From positions 1 to 64,000 of the forward strand of contig CASETY010000001.1 in the NCBI GenBank assembly GCA_949291115.1: a stretch of 64,000 nucleotides of DNA, written 5' to 3'. The DNA comes from an uncultured bacterium (lineage in GTDB: Bacteria > Bacillota_I > Bacilli_A > Acholeplasmatales > Anaeroplasmataceae). Shown here in pieces: positions 55,174-63,549 of this stretch (the stretch's first letter is position 1; every line of letters starts with the position of its first letter). The position numbers and the translations under genes are program-made. Under the pieces are notes generated by a model. It saw only the letters and a list, made by a program, of their open reading frames with translations, was not told the DNA's origin and ran no database searches.

Positions 55174-55887
55174 ATGATTAAATATATATTTTTTGATTTA
55201 GATGGAACATTACTACCCATTGATGAAAATGAATTTACTTATCATTATTTAAAAGAAATTTCTTTATATTTAGCTAAATATGGGTTTGATAAAGAATTAG
55301 TAGTTAAAGCTTTATATAAAGGGATGGAAGCTATGTATCAAAATGATGGTACTAAAACTAATGAAGAAGTTTTCATGAATATATTTAATAAAATTCTTGA
55401 TAAGAACTTTACATCAAATGATTTTATTCCTTTTTATAATTCTACATATTTAAATTTAGAAAAAGCAATTAAAACAAGCATTCAATATGATAATTTATTT
55501 AATTTTTTAAAAGAAAGTAATATTGATGCATATTTAATGACTAATCCTATTTTCCCAAAAATCGCGGTTATTAATCGTATGGGGTTTGTTGGTTTGAAAG
55601 AGGATTATTTTAAATATATATCTAGTTATGAAAATTCACATTATACTAAAGGTAATTCTAATTATTATTTAGAAGTTATTAATAAATTTAAACTTAATAA
55701 AGATGAAGTTTTAATGGTTGGTAATAATGAATTTGAAGATTTGATGCAAATAGGTAAATTAGGTGTTAAAACCTTAATGATTGAAGATTTCTTAATTAAA
55801 GATGAAAAATGTAATATTCCTTATGAAAGTATAAAAATAGCTGATTTAGAAGCTAGGCTAAAATTACTATTAAAAAAAGGTAATTAA
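55174..55887 (+). CDS. HAD superfamily hydrolase
   Basis: The 237-residue protein has HAD motif I DLDGTLLP near residue 9, a helical cap (20-90), motif II in LMTNP near 119, and the motif III/IV region with EVLMVGNNEFEDLMQIGKLGVKTLMI near 190 in consecutive parts. The substrate is unknown; the motif and cap look like phosphoglycolate phosphatase or nucleotidase relatives. GAAAGGA precedes the ATG at 55174. Confidence 0.88.
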   Translation: MIKYIFFDLDGTLLPIDENEFTYHYLKEISLYLAKYGFDKELVVKALYKGMEAMYQNDGTKTNEEVFMNIFNKILDKNFTSNDFIPFYNSTYLNLEKAIKTSIQYDNLFNFLKESNIDAYLMTNPIFPKIAVINRMGFVGLKEDYFKYISSYENSHYTKGNSNYYLEVINKFKLNKDEVLMVGNNEFEDLMQIGKLGVKTLMIEDFLIKDEKCNIPYESIKIADLEARLKLLLKKGN

Positions 55888-55900
55888 TTAGCCTTTTTTA
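55873..55900 (+). terminator. Terminator after the HAD gene
   Basis: A run of A bases with GG pairs with CCTTTTTT across the AT-rich TAATTAATTAG centre; the HAD stop lies in the loop region. Confidence 0.7.
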
Positions 55901-55929
55901 TTGAAATAAAAGCCTTATTATTATAAAAT
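55901..55929 (+). promoter_or_regulatory. Promoter of secA
   Basis: TTGAAA (55901-55906), 17 bases, TAAAAT (55924-55929). The leader to the secA ATG would be about 155 bases. Confidence 0.68.
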
Positions 55930-55935
55930 AGAAAA

Positions 55936-56085
55936 GATTTAGATATCTTGACCCATATGACGAGTTATGTCATTAAAATTAGCCTCGGTTCGAATGGCAA
56001 ACCTTAGAAAAGAAGCTTAATAGGTAGAATATGTTAGAAAGGTTAAGGTATTCCTGCTAATGTATAAAGAAATTTAAAAAGGTGA
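55936..56085 (+). promoter_or_regulatory. Structured 5' leader of secA
   Basis: The leader is less AT-rich than other gaps and holds ATGAC-GTCAT (55957-55961 with 55969-55973) and a long-range ACCTTA-TAAGGT pair (56001-56006 with 56044-56049). Within it are GGTTCGAAT and GGCAAACC. It matches no riboswitch I know. The ribosome site AAGGTGAT ends it. Control of SecA synthesis by this RNA is an inference. Confidence 0.45.
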
Positions 56086-56090
56086 TATTG

Positions 56091-58616
56091 ATGAGCGTAT
56101 TTAAAAAAATATTTGATTCTGGTTATAAAGAACTAAAACGTTGCAATAAAATTGTTGAAAAGATTTTAGCTTTAGAACCATCAATTGAAAAATTAAGTGA
56201 TGAGGAATTAAAAGCTAAAACTCCTTATTTAAAAAACGAATTACAAAATGGTAAAACATTAGATGATATTATTGTTGAAGCTTATGCAGTTTGTAGAGAA
56301 GCTGCTTATAGAGTTACTGGTTTAAAAGCTTATCCAGTGCAATTGGCGGGGGCTGTAGCTATTCATGGTGGTAACATTGCTGAAATGAAAACTGGTGAAG
56401 GTAAAACTTTAACTGCAGTTTTTCCAGCTTATTTAAATGCTTTAACAGGTGATGGTGTTCATATTGTTACTGTAAATGAATATTTAGCACAAAGAGAAAC
56501 AAATGGTGAAATTGGGGAAATCTATCGTTTCTTAGGTTTAACTGTTGGTCTAAATTTAAGAGAAATTTCACGTGAAGAAAAGAAACAAGCTTATTTATGT
56601 GATATCTTATATTCAACTAATAGTGAACTTGGTTTTGACTATTTACGTGATCATATGGTTGCATATAAGGAACAAATGGTTCAACGTCCTTTAAATTATG
56701 CTATTATTGATGAGGTTGACTCTATTTTAATTGATGAAGCCCGTACACCACTTATTATTAGCGGTGGTGCAATGGATAAGTCTATGGCTTATATTCAAGC
56801 TGATACTTTTGCTAAACGCTTAAAAGATGAAGATTATGAATTAGATGTGGAAACAAAGACAATCGTTTTAACACCTAGTGGTATTAATAAAGCTGAACGT
56901 TTCTTCGGAGTTAATAACCTTTATGATATTAAATATGTAACTTTAGTTCATCATATAAATAATGCTTTAAAAGCCAACTATATTTTCCATAATGGTGTTG
57001 AATACGTTGTCCAAGATGGTGAAGTTTTAATCGTTGATTCTTTTACAGGCCGTATTTTAAAAGGCCGTCAATATAGCGAAGGTTTACATCAAGCTATTGA
57101 AGCTAAGGAAAATGTAGAAATTAAAAAAGAAACAATTACGGTTGCGACCATTACTTATCAAAATTATTTTAGAATGTATAAAAAGTTATCTGGTATGACT
57201 GGTACAGCTAAAACAGAAGAAGAAGAATTTAGAGATATTTATAACATGTATGTAGTAGAAGTTCCTACTAATCGTCCAGTTATAAGAGATGATAAACCAG
57301 ATTTATTATTCTATACTAAAGAAGCTAAGTTTAATGCTTTAGTAGAAGAAATTAAACGTCGTCATGAATTAGGACAGCCTATTTTAGTAGGTACAGCTGA
57401 TGTTGAAACTTCAGAATTAGTTTCTCATATGCTGCAAAAGGAACATCTGGCTCACGAAGTGCTAAACGCTAAAAACAACGCTAGAGAAGCAGAAATTGTA
57501 GCGTTAGCTGGTCAAAAAGGCCAAATTACAATTTCTACTAATATGGCTGGTCGTGGTACCGATATTAAACTTGGTGAAGGTGTAAAAGAACTAGGCGGTT
57601 TATGCGTATTAGGTACTGAACGTCATGAATCTAGACGTATTGATAATCAGCTTCGTGGTCGTAGTGGCCGTCAAGGTGACCCAGGTGTATCACAATTCTT
57701 TATTTCCGCTGAAGATAATCTATTAGTTCGTTTTGGTGGCGATACATTTAAAAATCGTTTAGCTTGGGTTATTAGATTAAATGGTTCAGGTGATATGTCA
57801 AAACCAATTGAATCTAAGATGTTTACAAAGATGGTGACTTCTGCGCAACAAAGAATCGAAGGCAATAACTATGATGCAAGAAAGAATGTCTTAAAATATG
57901 ATGATGTTATTCGTAAACAAAGAGAAACATTCTATAGCCAAAGAACTGAAGTTTTAACTGAACAATCTATTGAAGATGCGACTTTAAGAATGGCTAAAGA
58001 AGCTATTGTTTCTATTGTTGGTAGTCATTTAACACAAGTTTCACAAAATAAATATGATATTGATGATAATGCCATCGCAAATGATTTTAACACTCAATAT
58101 TTTGGGCCTAATCGTGTTAATGTTGAAGAACTTAAAACTCGTGATGAAGAACAAATTATTGAATATTTAAATGATATATTCTTAAATATTGTTAATGAAA
58201 AGAAAGAAATGTGTCCAGATAATGTCTTCCAAGAAGTGTTGAAAGCGATTGTGCTTCGTATTTTAGATCAAAATTGGACCTCACATATTGATAAAATGGA
58301 TGGTTTACGTCAAGGTATAGGTTTCAATTCTTACGCTCAACAAAACCCACTACAAATTTATCAACAACGTGGCTATCAAATGTTTGAAGAAATGATGGAT
58401 AAGATTAGAAGAGAAGTGTTAAGATATTTATGTCATGTTCAAATTAGACAAAATATTGAACGTGAAGATAACACTAAAAATATAAGCACTAATCAAAATG
58501 TTGAAGATACATTAAAAGCTAAACCAAAAGTAAATAAACCTAAGGTTGGCCGTAATGATCCATGTCCTTGCGGTTCGGGTAAGAAATATAAAAATTGTTG
58601 TGGTAAAAACGAATAA
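56091..58616 (+). CDS. secA: Preprotein translocase ATPase SecA
   Basis: The 841-residue motor drives proteins through SecYEG. Walker A EMKTGEGKTLTA is near 100 and Walker B AIIDEVDSILIDEARTPLIISG near 205 in consecutive blocks. The helicase end has TNMAGRGTDIKLG and RGRSGRQGDPG, and the C-terminus has the zinc tail GRNDPCPCGSGKKYKNCCGK, which binds SecB or lipids. The ATG at 56091 follows AAGGTGAT; a GTG at 56082 overlaps that site. It is followed by a terminator, so prfB is not simply cotranscribed. Confidence 0.98.
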   Translation: MSVFKKIFDSGYKELKRCNKIVEKILALEPSIEKLSDEELKAKTPYLKNELQNGKTLDDIIVEAYAVCREAAYRVTGLKAYPVQLAGAVAIHGGNIAEMKTGEGKTLTAVFPAYLNALTGDGVHIVTVNEYLAQRETNGEIGEIYRFLGLTVGLNLREISREEKKQAYLCDILYSTNSELGFDYLRDHMVAYKEQMVQRPLNYAIIDEVDSILIDEARTPLIISGGAMDKSMAYIQADTFAKRLKDEDYELDVETKTIVLTPSGINKAERFFGVNNLYDIKYVTLVHHINNALKANYIFHNGVEYVVQDGEVLIVDSFTGRILKGRQYSEGLHQAIEAKENVEIKKETITVATITYQNYFRMYKKLSGMTGTAKTEEEEFRDIYNMYVVEVPTNRPVIRDDKPDLLFYTKEAKFNALVEEIKRRHELGQPILVGTADVETSELVSHMLQKEHLAHEVLNAKNNAREAEIVALAGQKGQITISTNMAGRGTDIKLGEGVKELGGLCVLGTERHESRRIDNQLRGRSGRQGDPGVSQFFISAEDNLLVRFGGDTFKNRLAWVIRLNGSGDMSKPIESKMFTKMVTSAQQRIEGNNYDARKNVLKYDDVIRKQRETFYSQRTEVLTEQSIEDATLRMAKEAIVSIVGSHLTQVSQNKYDIDDNAIANDFNTQYFGPNRVNVEELKTRDEEQIIEYLNDIFLNIVNEKKEMCPDNVFQEVLKAIVLRILDQNWTSHIDKMDGLRQGIGFNSYAQQNPLQIYQQRGYQMFEEMMDKIRREVLRYLCHVQIRQNIEREDNTKNISTNQNVEDTLKAKPKVNKPKVGRNDPCPCGSGKKYKNCCGKNE

Positions 58617-58620
58617 AATA

Positions 58621-58662
58621 AAGAAATGTTGACATAGATAATATGTTGACATTCTTTTTTTA
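58621..58662 (+). terminator. Terminator of secA
   Basis: AAGAA-ATGTTGACAT pairs with ATGTTGACATTCTT through a 15-bp stem with two G-U pairs and the loop AGATAAT, then a T-run. The stem arises from a repeated ATGTTGACAT. Confidence 0.8.
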
Positions 58663-58692
58663 TAGAAAGTATTTATCAGATGTGACATTATA

Positions 58693-58718
58693 CTTATATT
58701 ATAATTTGATAATATAAG
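58693..58718. repeat. Perfect 10-bp inverted repeat
   Basis: CTTATATTAT (58693-58702) and ATAATATAAG (58709-58718) flank AATTTG. Outer TGACA and TGTCA (near 58683 and 58723) extend the symmetry. It could be an operator or RNA hairpin; no promoter is clearly tied to it. Confidence 0.6.
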
Positions 58719-58790
58719 ACGTTGTCAAAGAATTTTTATTGAATGAAAACAGCTTAGATTTATAAATAACATTTTTAATTTAAAATTACC

Positions 58791-58812
58791 AAAAAAAGGT
58801 GGAAATCCACCT
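58791..58812 (-). terminator. Orphan minus-strand terminator
   Basis: On the minus strand AGGTGG-ATTT-CCACCT is followed by seven T bases. The nearest upstream sequence on that strand is the prfB leader, so it would end an antisense or small RNA. On the plus strand the same hairpin lacks a T-run. Confidence 0.55.
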
Positions 58813-58878
58813 AAATTTTAAAAGTGATATTTTATTTGATTTTAAAAAAATATACGTGCTATCTTTATAAAAATATAG

Positions 58879-58884
58879 TATAAT
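58879..58884 (+). promoter_or_regulatory. -10 element of prfB
   Basis: A perfect TATAAT lies 55 bases before the prfB start. No good -35 is seen. Confidence 0.5.
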
Positions 58885-58939
58885 TTTAATGTTAGCGTTA
58901 GAATATATTTTAAATTTTAAATATTACAGGAGGTACTTT

Positions 58940-60040
58940 ATGGAACGTTATTTATTGAATAAATATTTAACCTCTTTTAATAATAGAATAAATGATTTGA
59001 AAATTGCTTTAAACATTTCTAATAAAGAAATTTTACTTAAAGAATTAGAAGTTAAGATTAATAAAGATGATTTTTGGTCTAATCAAGAGGAAGCGACCAA
59101 TATTATTAGTCAAGCTAATTTAATTAGAGAAGACATAAATTTATATAATGAATTAAATGATAATTATGAAGCTTTAAATGAACTTATATCTATTTCTTCA
59201 GATGAAGATTTAAATATGTTAGATGAAGATGTTTTAAAATTAGATTCTCTTTTCGAACAAGCAGAGAAAAAGGCTTTATTAAGCGATAAGTATGATTATA
59301 ATGACGCAATTTTAGAACTACATCCTGGCGCTGGTGGCACAGAGTCAATGGACTGGGCTTTAATGCTATATCGAATGTATTTAAGATATGCTGATATGAA
59401 AGGATATAAAGTTATTGTTACTGAATATTTAGCTGGTGAAGAAGCTGGTATTAAGTCAGTTTCCATTATGATTAAAGGCCCTTACGCTTATGGAATGCTC
59501 AAAAGTGAAAGGGGAGTTCATCGTTTAGTTAGAATATCACCTTTTGATAGTGGTTCACGTAGACACACTTCTTTTACATCTTGTATGGTTACTCCAGTTA
59601 TCGAACAAACCGACGACATTAAAATTAAGGATGAAGATGTGCGTATTGATGTTTATCATAGTAGTGGTGCTGGTGGCCAAAGCGTAAACACAACGGATTC
59701 AGCTGTAAGACTTACCCATTTACCTACTAATATTGTAGTTACTTGTCAAAATGAACGTAGCCAATTAAAGAATAAAGAAGTGGCTTTTAAAATTTTAAAA
59801 TCAAAATTAGTAGAATTAGAAATAGAAAAAAGAGAAAATGAGTTGTTGAAGTTACAAGGTAAGAAAAGTGGAATTGATTTTGGTTCACAAATAAGATCTT
59901 ACATTTTTTGCCCGTATACTTTAGTAAAGGATCATCGTACTAATTTTGAGACCAACAATGTAAATCAAGTTATGGATGGCAATATTGAAGGCTTTATTTT
60001 AGCTTATTTAAAATATGAAAGGAGCCTTAAAAATGAATAA
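58940..60040 (+). CDS. prfB: Peptide chain release factor 2
   Basis: The 366-residue factor ends translation at UGA and UAA. The SPF recognition triplet is in RISPFDSG near 201 and the catalytic GGQ in SSGAGGQSVNTTDSAVR near 246, with EVTYLAGEEAG-like sequence (TEYLAGEEAGIKSVS) near 165. The frame is continuous from the ATG after AGGAGGT, so the in-frame UGA and +1 frameshift found in many prfB genes are absent. Its presence shows UGA is a stop in this organism. Confidence 0.96.
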   Translation: MERYLLNKYLTSFNNRINDLKIALNISNKEILLKELEVKINKDDFWSNQEEATNIISQANLIREDINLYNELNDNYEALNELISISSDEDLNMLDEDVLKLDSLFEQAEKKALLSDKYDYNDAILELHPGAGGTESMDWALMLYRMYLRYADMKGYKVIVTEYLAGEEAGIKSVSIMIKGPYAYGMLKSERGVHRLVRISPFDSGSRRHTSFTSCMVTPVIEQTDDIKIKDEDVRIDVYHSSGAGGQSVNTTDSAVRLTHLPTNIVVTCQNERSQLKNKEVAFKILKSKLVELEIEKRENELLKLQGKKSGIDFGSQIRSYIFCPYTLVKDHRTNFETNNVNQVMDGNIEGFILAYLKYERSLKNE

Positions 60041-60938
60041 AGAAGTAGTTTTGAAAAAAATTAAGCAATTTTTATTTATTGCCTTAGGGGTCTTATTATT
60101 AGATATAGGTTATTATTTTTTCTATAGTCCCATTAATTTAGTTGCTGGTGGGGTAACTGGCATATCAATTATCTTGGGACCGTTTCTAGATAAAATCAAT
60201 ATGAGTCAATCGACTTTCTTATATATTGCAGAAGGTATATGTTTATTACTAGGTTTAATATTAATTGGTAAAGATTTCTTTTTTAAAACAATAGTTGCTT
60301 CAATTTTAGCTCCTACTTTCATCTTTATATTTGAACATTTTTTTGAACAAGATTTTATTTTAAAAACTGTGCAAAATAAAGAGTTAATAGCCTTACTAAT
60401 GGCTTCTTTATTATCTGGTTTAGGAATCGGCATTTGTTTAAAAAACAATGGCTCAACAGGTGGTTTAGATGTAATTCAAAAGAGTTTATCTAAATATTTA
60501 CATGTTCCTTATTCAATTGCCATGTATTCAACTGATTGGATTATTGTTATTATTGGTGGCTTTAATTTTGTAAATGGCGTAAGTTATAATTTTGAAATGG
60601 CTATTTATGGTATTATATCAGTTTATTTAATTGCCTATTTAATTGATGTGATAACTTTAAATGCCCGTAGTAAAAGAACTGCTTATATCATTACTTCTAA
60701 GCCTTTGGAAGTTAAAGAGTTAATCTTTAATTTAATTGGTAGAGGGGTAACAGAATGTGATGTTAGAGGTGGTTACACTAATGAAAATAAGGTTATGCTT
60801 ATTTGTGTAATGAATAAAAATGAAAGTTATCGTCTAGGAGAAGCAATTAAGAATGTTGATCACGAGGCCTTTACTTTCTATGCTTCAACAAAAGAGGTTT
60901 TTGGGGAATATGAGCGCAATCCAAAACAAAGTAGTTAA
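60033..60938 (+). CDS. YitT family membrane protein
   Basis: The 301-residue protein has five or six helices in the first 210 residues and a C-terminal DUF2179 domain. Marks are NLVAGGVTGISIILG near 35, NNGSTGGLDVIQK near 142, and the C-terminal AYIITSKPLEVKELIFNLIGRGVTECDVRGGYT in adjoining parts. Function is uncertain. AAAGGAG places the start at the ATG at 60033, which overlaps prfB by 8 bases. Confidence 0.92.
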   Translation: MNKEVVLKKIKQFLFIALGVLLLDIGYYFFYSPINLVAGGVTGISIILGPFLDKINMSQSTFLYIAEGICLLLGLILIGKDFFFKTIVASILAPTFIFIFEHFFEQDFILKTVQNKELIALLMASLLSGLGIGICLKNNGSTGGLDVIQKSLSKYLHVPYSIAMYSTDWIIVIIGGFNFVNGVSYNFEMAIYGIISVYLIAYLIDVITLNARSKRTAYIITSKPLEVKELIFNLIGRGVTECDVRGGYTNENKVMLICVMNKNESYRLGEAIKNVDHEAFTFYASTKEVFGEYERNPKQSS

Positions 60939-61485
60939 AAAATTAATACCTTTAAAAAAAGATTTATATAAAGTTACTATTAATGATGAAACATATGAAT
61001 TAAATATTGAAACAGTTTTAAAATATCGTTTAGTTGTTTCTAAAGAAGTCTTAGATTTAAATGAAATTTTAGAAGCTGATCAGATGCTTTCTGATTATTT
61101 AAAAATTAAGAATTATTTAATTAAATATCCGAAGACAATAAAAGAAGTTAAAAACAAGTATAAAGATGTTTTAAAATTAGAAGATATTATTGAAAGATTA
61201 AAAGAAGAACATTTATTAGATGATTATAGATACGCTAAAAGTTATTTAGAAAACTTAATGCATAAAAATGAAAGTAAATTAGTGATTAAATATAAATTAA
61301 AAGAAAAAGGTATTGATGAAGAAATCATTAATGAATTGTTAGCTTTATATGTAGTTGATAAAGCTAAATTAAAACAAACTATTTTAAAATATAAAGATTC
61401 TAAAAATGGTGATCTTAATAAAACAATTAGTCATTTTTTACGTAAAGGTTATGATTATAATTTAATAAAAGAACTTTTAAATTAA
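60910..61485 (+). CDS. recX: Regulatory protein RecX
   Basis: The 191-residue protein modulates RecA filaments. RecX triple-helix repeats are visible: YPKTIKEVKNKYKDVLKLEDIIERLKEEHLLDDYRYAKSYLENL in consecutive parts, then KYKLKEKGIDEEIINELLA and HFLRKGYDYNLIKELL. The ATG at 60910 after GGGGAA is preferred; it lies 29 bases inside the yitT end. recA is not in the window. Confidence 0.88.
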   Translation: MSAIQNKVVKKLIPLKKDLYKVTINDETYELNIETVLKYRLVVSKEVLDLNEILEADQMLSDYLKIKNYLIKYPKTIKEVKNKYKDVLKLEDIIERLKEEHLLDDYRYAKSYLENLMHKNESKLVIKYKLKEKGIDEEIINELLALYVVDKAKLKQTILKYKDSKNGDLNKTISHFLRKGYDYNLIKELLN

Positions 61486-61514
61486 AGTTAGGATTTTTTA
61501 TCTTAACTTTTTTT
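61484..61514 (+). terminator. Terminator after recX
   Basis: AAAGTTAGGAT (61484-61494) pairs with ATCTTAACTTT (61500-61510) with one G-U pair, five-base loop, then T bases. The recX stop overlaps its start. Confidence 0.85.
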
Positions 61515-61552
61515 ATTTTGGTTAAAAATAGCTTTTAATTTAAGCTCTTGTT

Positions 61553-61561
61553 TGCTATAAT
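61553..61561 (+). promoter_or_regulatory. Extended -10 promoter of glgB
   Basis: TGC plus TATAAT (61556-61561), with a weak TTTTAA at the -35 position, 35 bases before the glgB start. Confidence 0.65.
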
Positions 61562-61595
61562 AATGCTAGTAAAAGCGCTTTGCGGAGGTATTGCA

Positions 61596-63503
61596 ATGGT
61601 AAGAAATAAAATAGACAGTAATTTTCTTTATTATTATGGTTCAGGTTTGGCTTTAGATATGTATGAAGTAATGGGAAGCCATGTTGTGTATGACGATAAT
61701 AATAATCCTATAGGATGTGAATTTGTCGTTCACGCCCCTAATGCTAAAGAAGTATGTGTAATGGGTGAATGGAATTACTTTAATGATTATCAAGACCACA
61801 TGGAAAAGATTGATGATTGTGGTATTTTCTATCTTTATTTAGAAGGTAATTATTTAAATCAACGTTATAAATACGCAATTTATACTTATGATGGTCAAGT
61901 ATTATATAAAGTAGATCCTTATGCATTCTATTCTGGTTTAAGACCAAATAAAGATAGTGTTGTTTATGACATTGAAGGTTATAAGTGGCATGATTCTAAG
62001 TGGCGAATCAATCATAAGAAGACTTATCAAGAACCTATGAATATTTATGAATTCCATATGGGCTCTTGGAAAAGAAAAGGTGAAGGACCTAACGACTTTT
62101 ATAATTATAGAGAAATAGCGGAAATGTTAGTTCCTTATTTAAAAGAATTTAGCTATACACATTTAGAAATTATGCCGATTTATGAATTCCCATTAGATGC
62201 ATCTTGGGGATATCAAGGTACTGGTTATTATTCAGCTAACTCTCGTTATGGTACACCACATGATTTAATGTATTTAATTGATGAATTACATAAAGCTAAT
62301 ATTGGGGTAATTTTTGACTGGGTCCCTGGTCATATTTGTAAAGATGCGCATGGTCTTTATATGTTTGATGGTACGCCATTATATGAATATCCTAATGAAC
62401 AAGATCGCGAAAATTATGAATGGGGAACTGCTAACTTAGATTTAGGTAAAGGCTTAGTTCGTAGTTTCTTATACTCTAATGCTTTATTCTTTATGAAAAA
62501 ATATCATGTTGATGGCTTTAGAGTAGACGCCGTTTCTAATATTATTTATTGGTTAGGTAATAAAAACAGAGGTGTTAATGAAGGTGCTTGTGATTTCGTA
62601 AGAGGCCTATCAAACCATATTTTTAAAGAGGATGATAGAGTTTTATTAATTGCTGAAGATTCATCTGATTTTGCAAATGTTACTAAACCTACTAATATTG
62701 GCGGTTTAGGCTTCAATTATAAATGGGATATGGGTTGGATGAATGACACCTTAAAATATTTTAAGTTAGATCCTATTTATCGTAAATATCATCATAATCA
62801 AATGACTTTTAGTATGGCTTATTTCTATAATGAAGAATTCCTATTACCATTCTCACATGATGAAGTAGTACATATGAAAGGTTCTTTATTAAATAAAATG
62901 CCTGGCGATTATTGGCAAAAATTTGCGAATTTCCGTTTATTGATGGGGTATCAAATTACTCATCCTGGTAAAAAATTAACTTTCATGGGTAGCGAACTTG
63001 CACCATTCTCTGAATGGGCTTTCTATAAAGGATTAGATTGGAATTTATTAGATTATCCGCAACATCAAGGTGCTAATCTATATATTAAAGATATTAATAA
63101 AATGTATTTAAAAGAAAAAGCCTTATCAGAATTAGATTACACTTATGATGGTTTTAAATGGATAATGGTAGATAATGCTGATCAATCTATTTTCGTATAT
63201 TTACGTCTTTCTAGTGATTTTAAGGAACATTTAGTAGTAGTTTTAAACTGTACACCTAACACATATCATAATTATGATATTGGTGTACCTGGTGATTATA
63301 GTTATGTAGAACTTATAAATAGTGATGCCTTTAAATATGGTGGTTCAAATCAAATTAATGAAGGAACAATTAAACTTTATGATGGCAAGCGTCATAATTA
63401 TGATCATTATGTATCTATTACAATTCCACCTTTAGGAATGACGGTCTTAAAAATGAAAAAAAAGCCAAATCGCAAACAAAATGTTGAAAAAGAAGAAAAA
63501 TAA
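61596..63503 (+). CDS. glgB: 1,4-alpha-glucan branching enzyme
   Basis: The 635-residue GH13 enzyme adds alpha-1,6 branches to glycogen. A CBM48 domain (FVVHAPNAKEVCVMGEWNYF near 44) precedes the barrel. The regions are FDWVPGHI near 245, the nucleophile Asp in DGFRVDAVSN near 307, the acid Glu in LIAEDSSDF near 352 and the third Asp in PFSHDEVVHMKGSL near 426. GGAGG is 7 bases before the ATG at 61596. glgP follows after 46 bases; glgC and glgA are not in the window. Confidence 0.97.
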   Translation: MVRNKIDSNFLYYYGSGLALDMYEVMGSHVVYDDNNNPIGCEFVVHAPNAKEVCVMGEWNYFNDYQDHMEKIDDCGIFYLYLEGNYLNQRYKYAIYTYDGQVLYKVDPYAFYSGLRPNKDSVVYDIEGYKWHDSKWRINHKKTYQEPMNIYEFHMGSWKRKGEGPNDFYNYREIAEMLVPYLKEFSYTHLEIMPIYEFPLDASWGYQGTGYYSANSRYGTPHDLMYLIDELHKANIGVIFDWVPGHICKDAHGLYMFDGTPLYEYPNEQDRENYEWGTANLDLGKGLVRSFLYSNALFFMKKYHVDGFRVDAVSNIIYWLGNKNRGVNEGACDFVRGLSNHIFKEDDRVLLIAEDSSDFANVTKPTNIGGLGFNYKWDMGWMNDTLKYFKLDPIYRKYHHNQMTFSMAYFYNEEFLLPFSHDEVVHMKGSLLNKMPGDYWQKFANFRLLMGYQITHPGKKLTFMGSELAPFSEWAFYKGLDWNLLDYPQHQGANLYIKDINKMYLKEKALSELDYTYDGFKWIMVDNADQSIFVYLRLSSDFKEHLVVVLNCTPNTYHNYDIGVPGDYSYVELINSDAFKYGGSNQINEGTIKLYDGKRHNYDHYVSITIPPLGMTVLKMKKKPNRKQNVEKEEK

Positions 63504-63511
63504 GTTATAAT
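63484..63511 (+). promoter_or_regulatory. Candidate promoter of glgP
   Basis: TTGAAA (63484-63489) and TATAAT (63506-63511) are 16 bases apart, overlapping the glgB end. Confidence 0.55.
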
Positions 63512-63549
63512 AATAAAGGTTATTTTTTGTAAAAAGGAAGGATTAACAG

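Larger units (their letters stand above)
58617..58939 (+). other. Intergenic region secA-prfB (323 bases)
   Basis: This longest gap holds the secA terminator, a perfect 10-bp inverted repeat (58693-58718), a hairpin that reads as a terminator on the minus strand (58791-58812), and a -10 before prfB. No coding region of convincing length is seen on either strand. Confidence 0.7.

Noticed and set aside
55985-55996. GGTTCGAAT resembling a tRNA T-loop
   Set aside because: No acceptor, D or anticodon stems can be formed around it, and no CCA-proximal pairing exists.
55957-56007. A 16-codon open frame in the secA leader ending in Gly-Lys-Pro, a possible SecM-like arrest peptide
   Set aside because: It has no ribosome site, no signal sequence and is too short to reach the translocon from the ribosome.
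58931-59040. Search for the RF2 programmed frameshift site (CTT-TGA)
   Set aside because: The frame is open throughout and no in-frame UGA occurs near the start.
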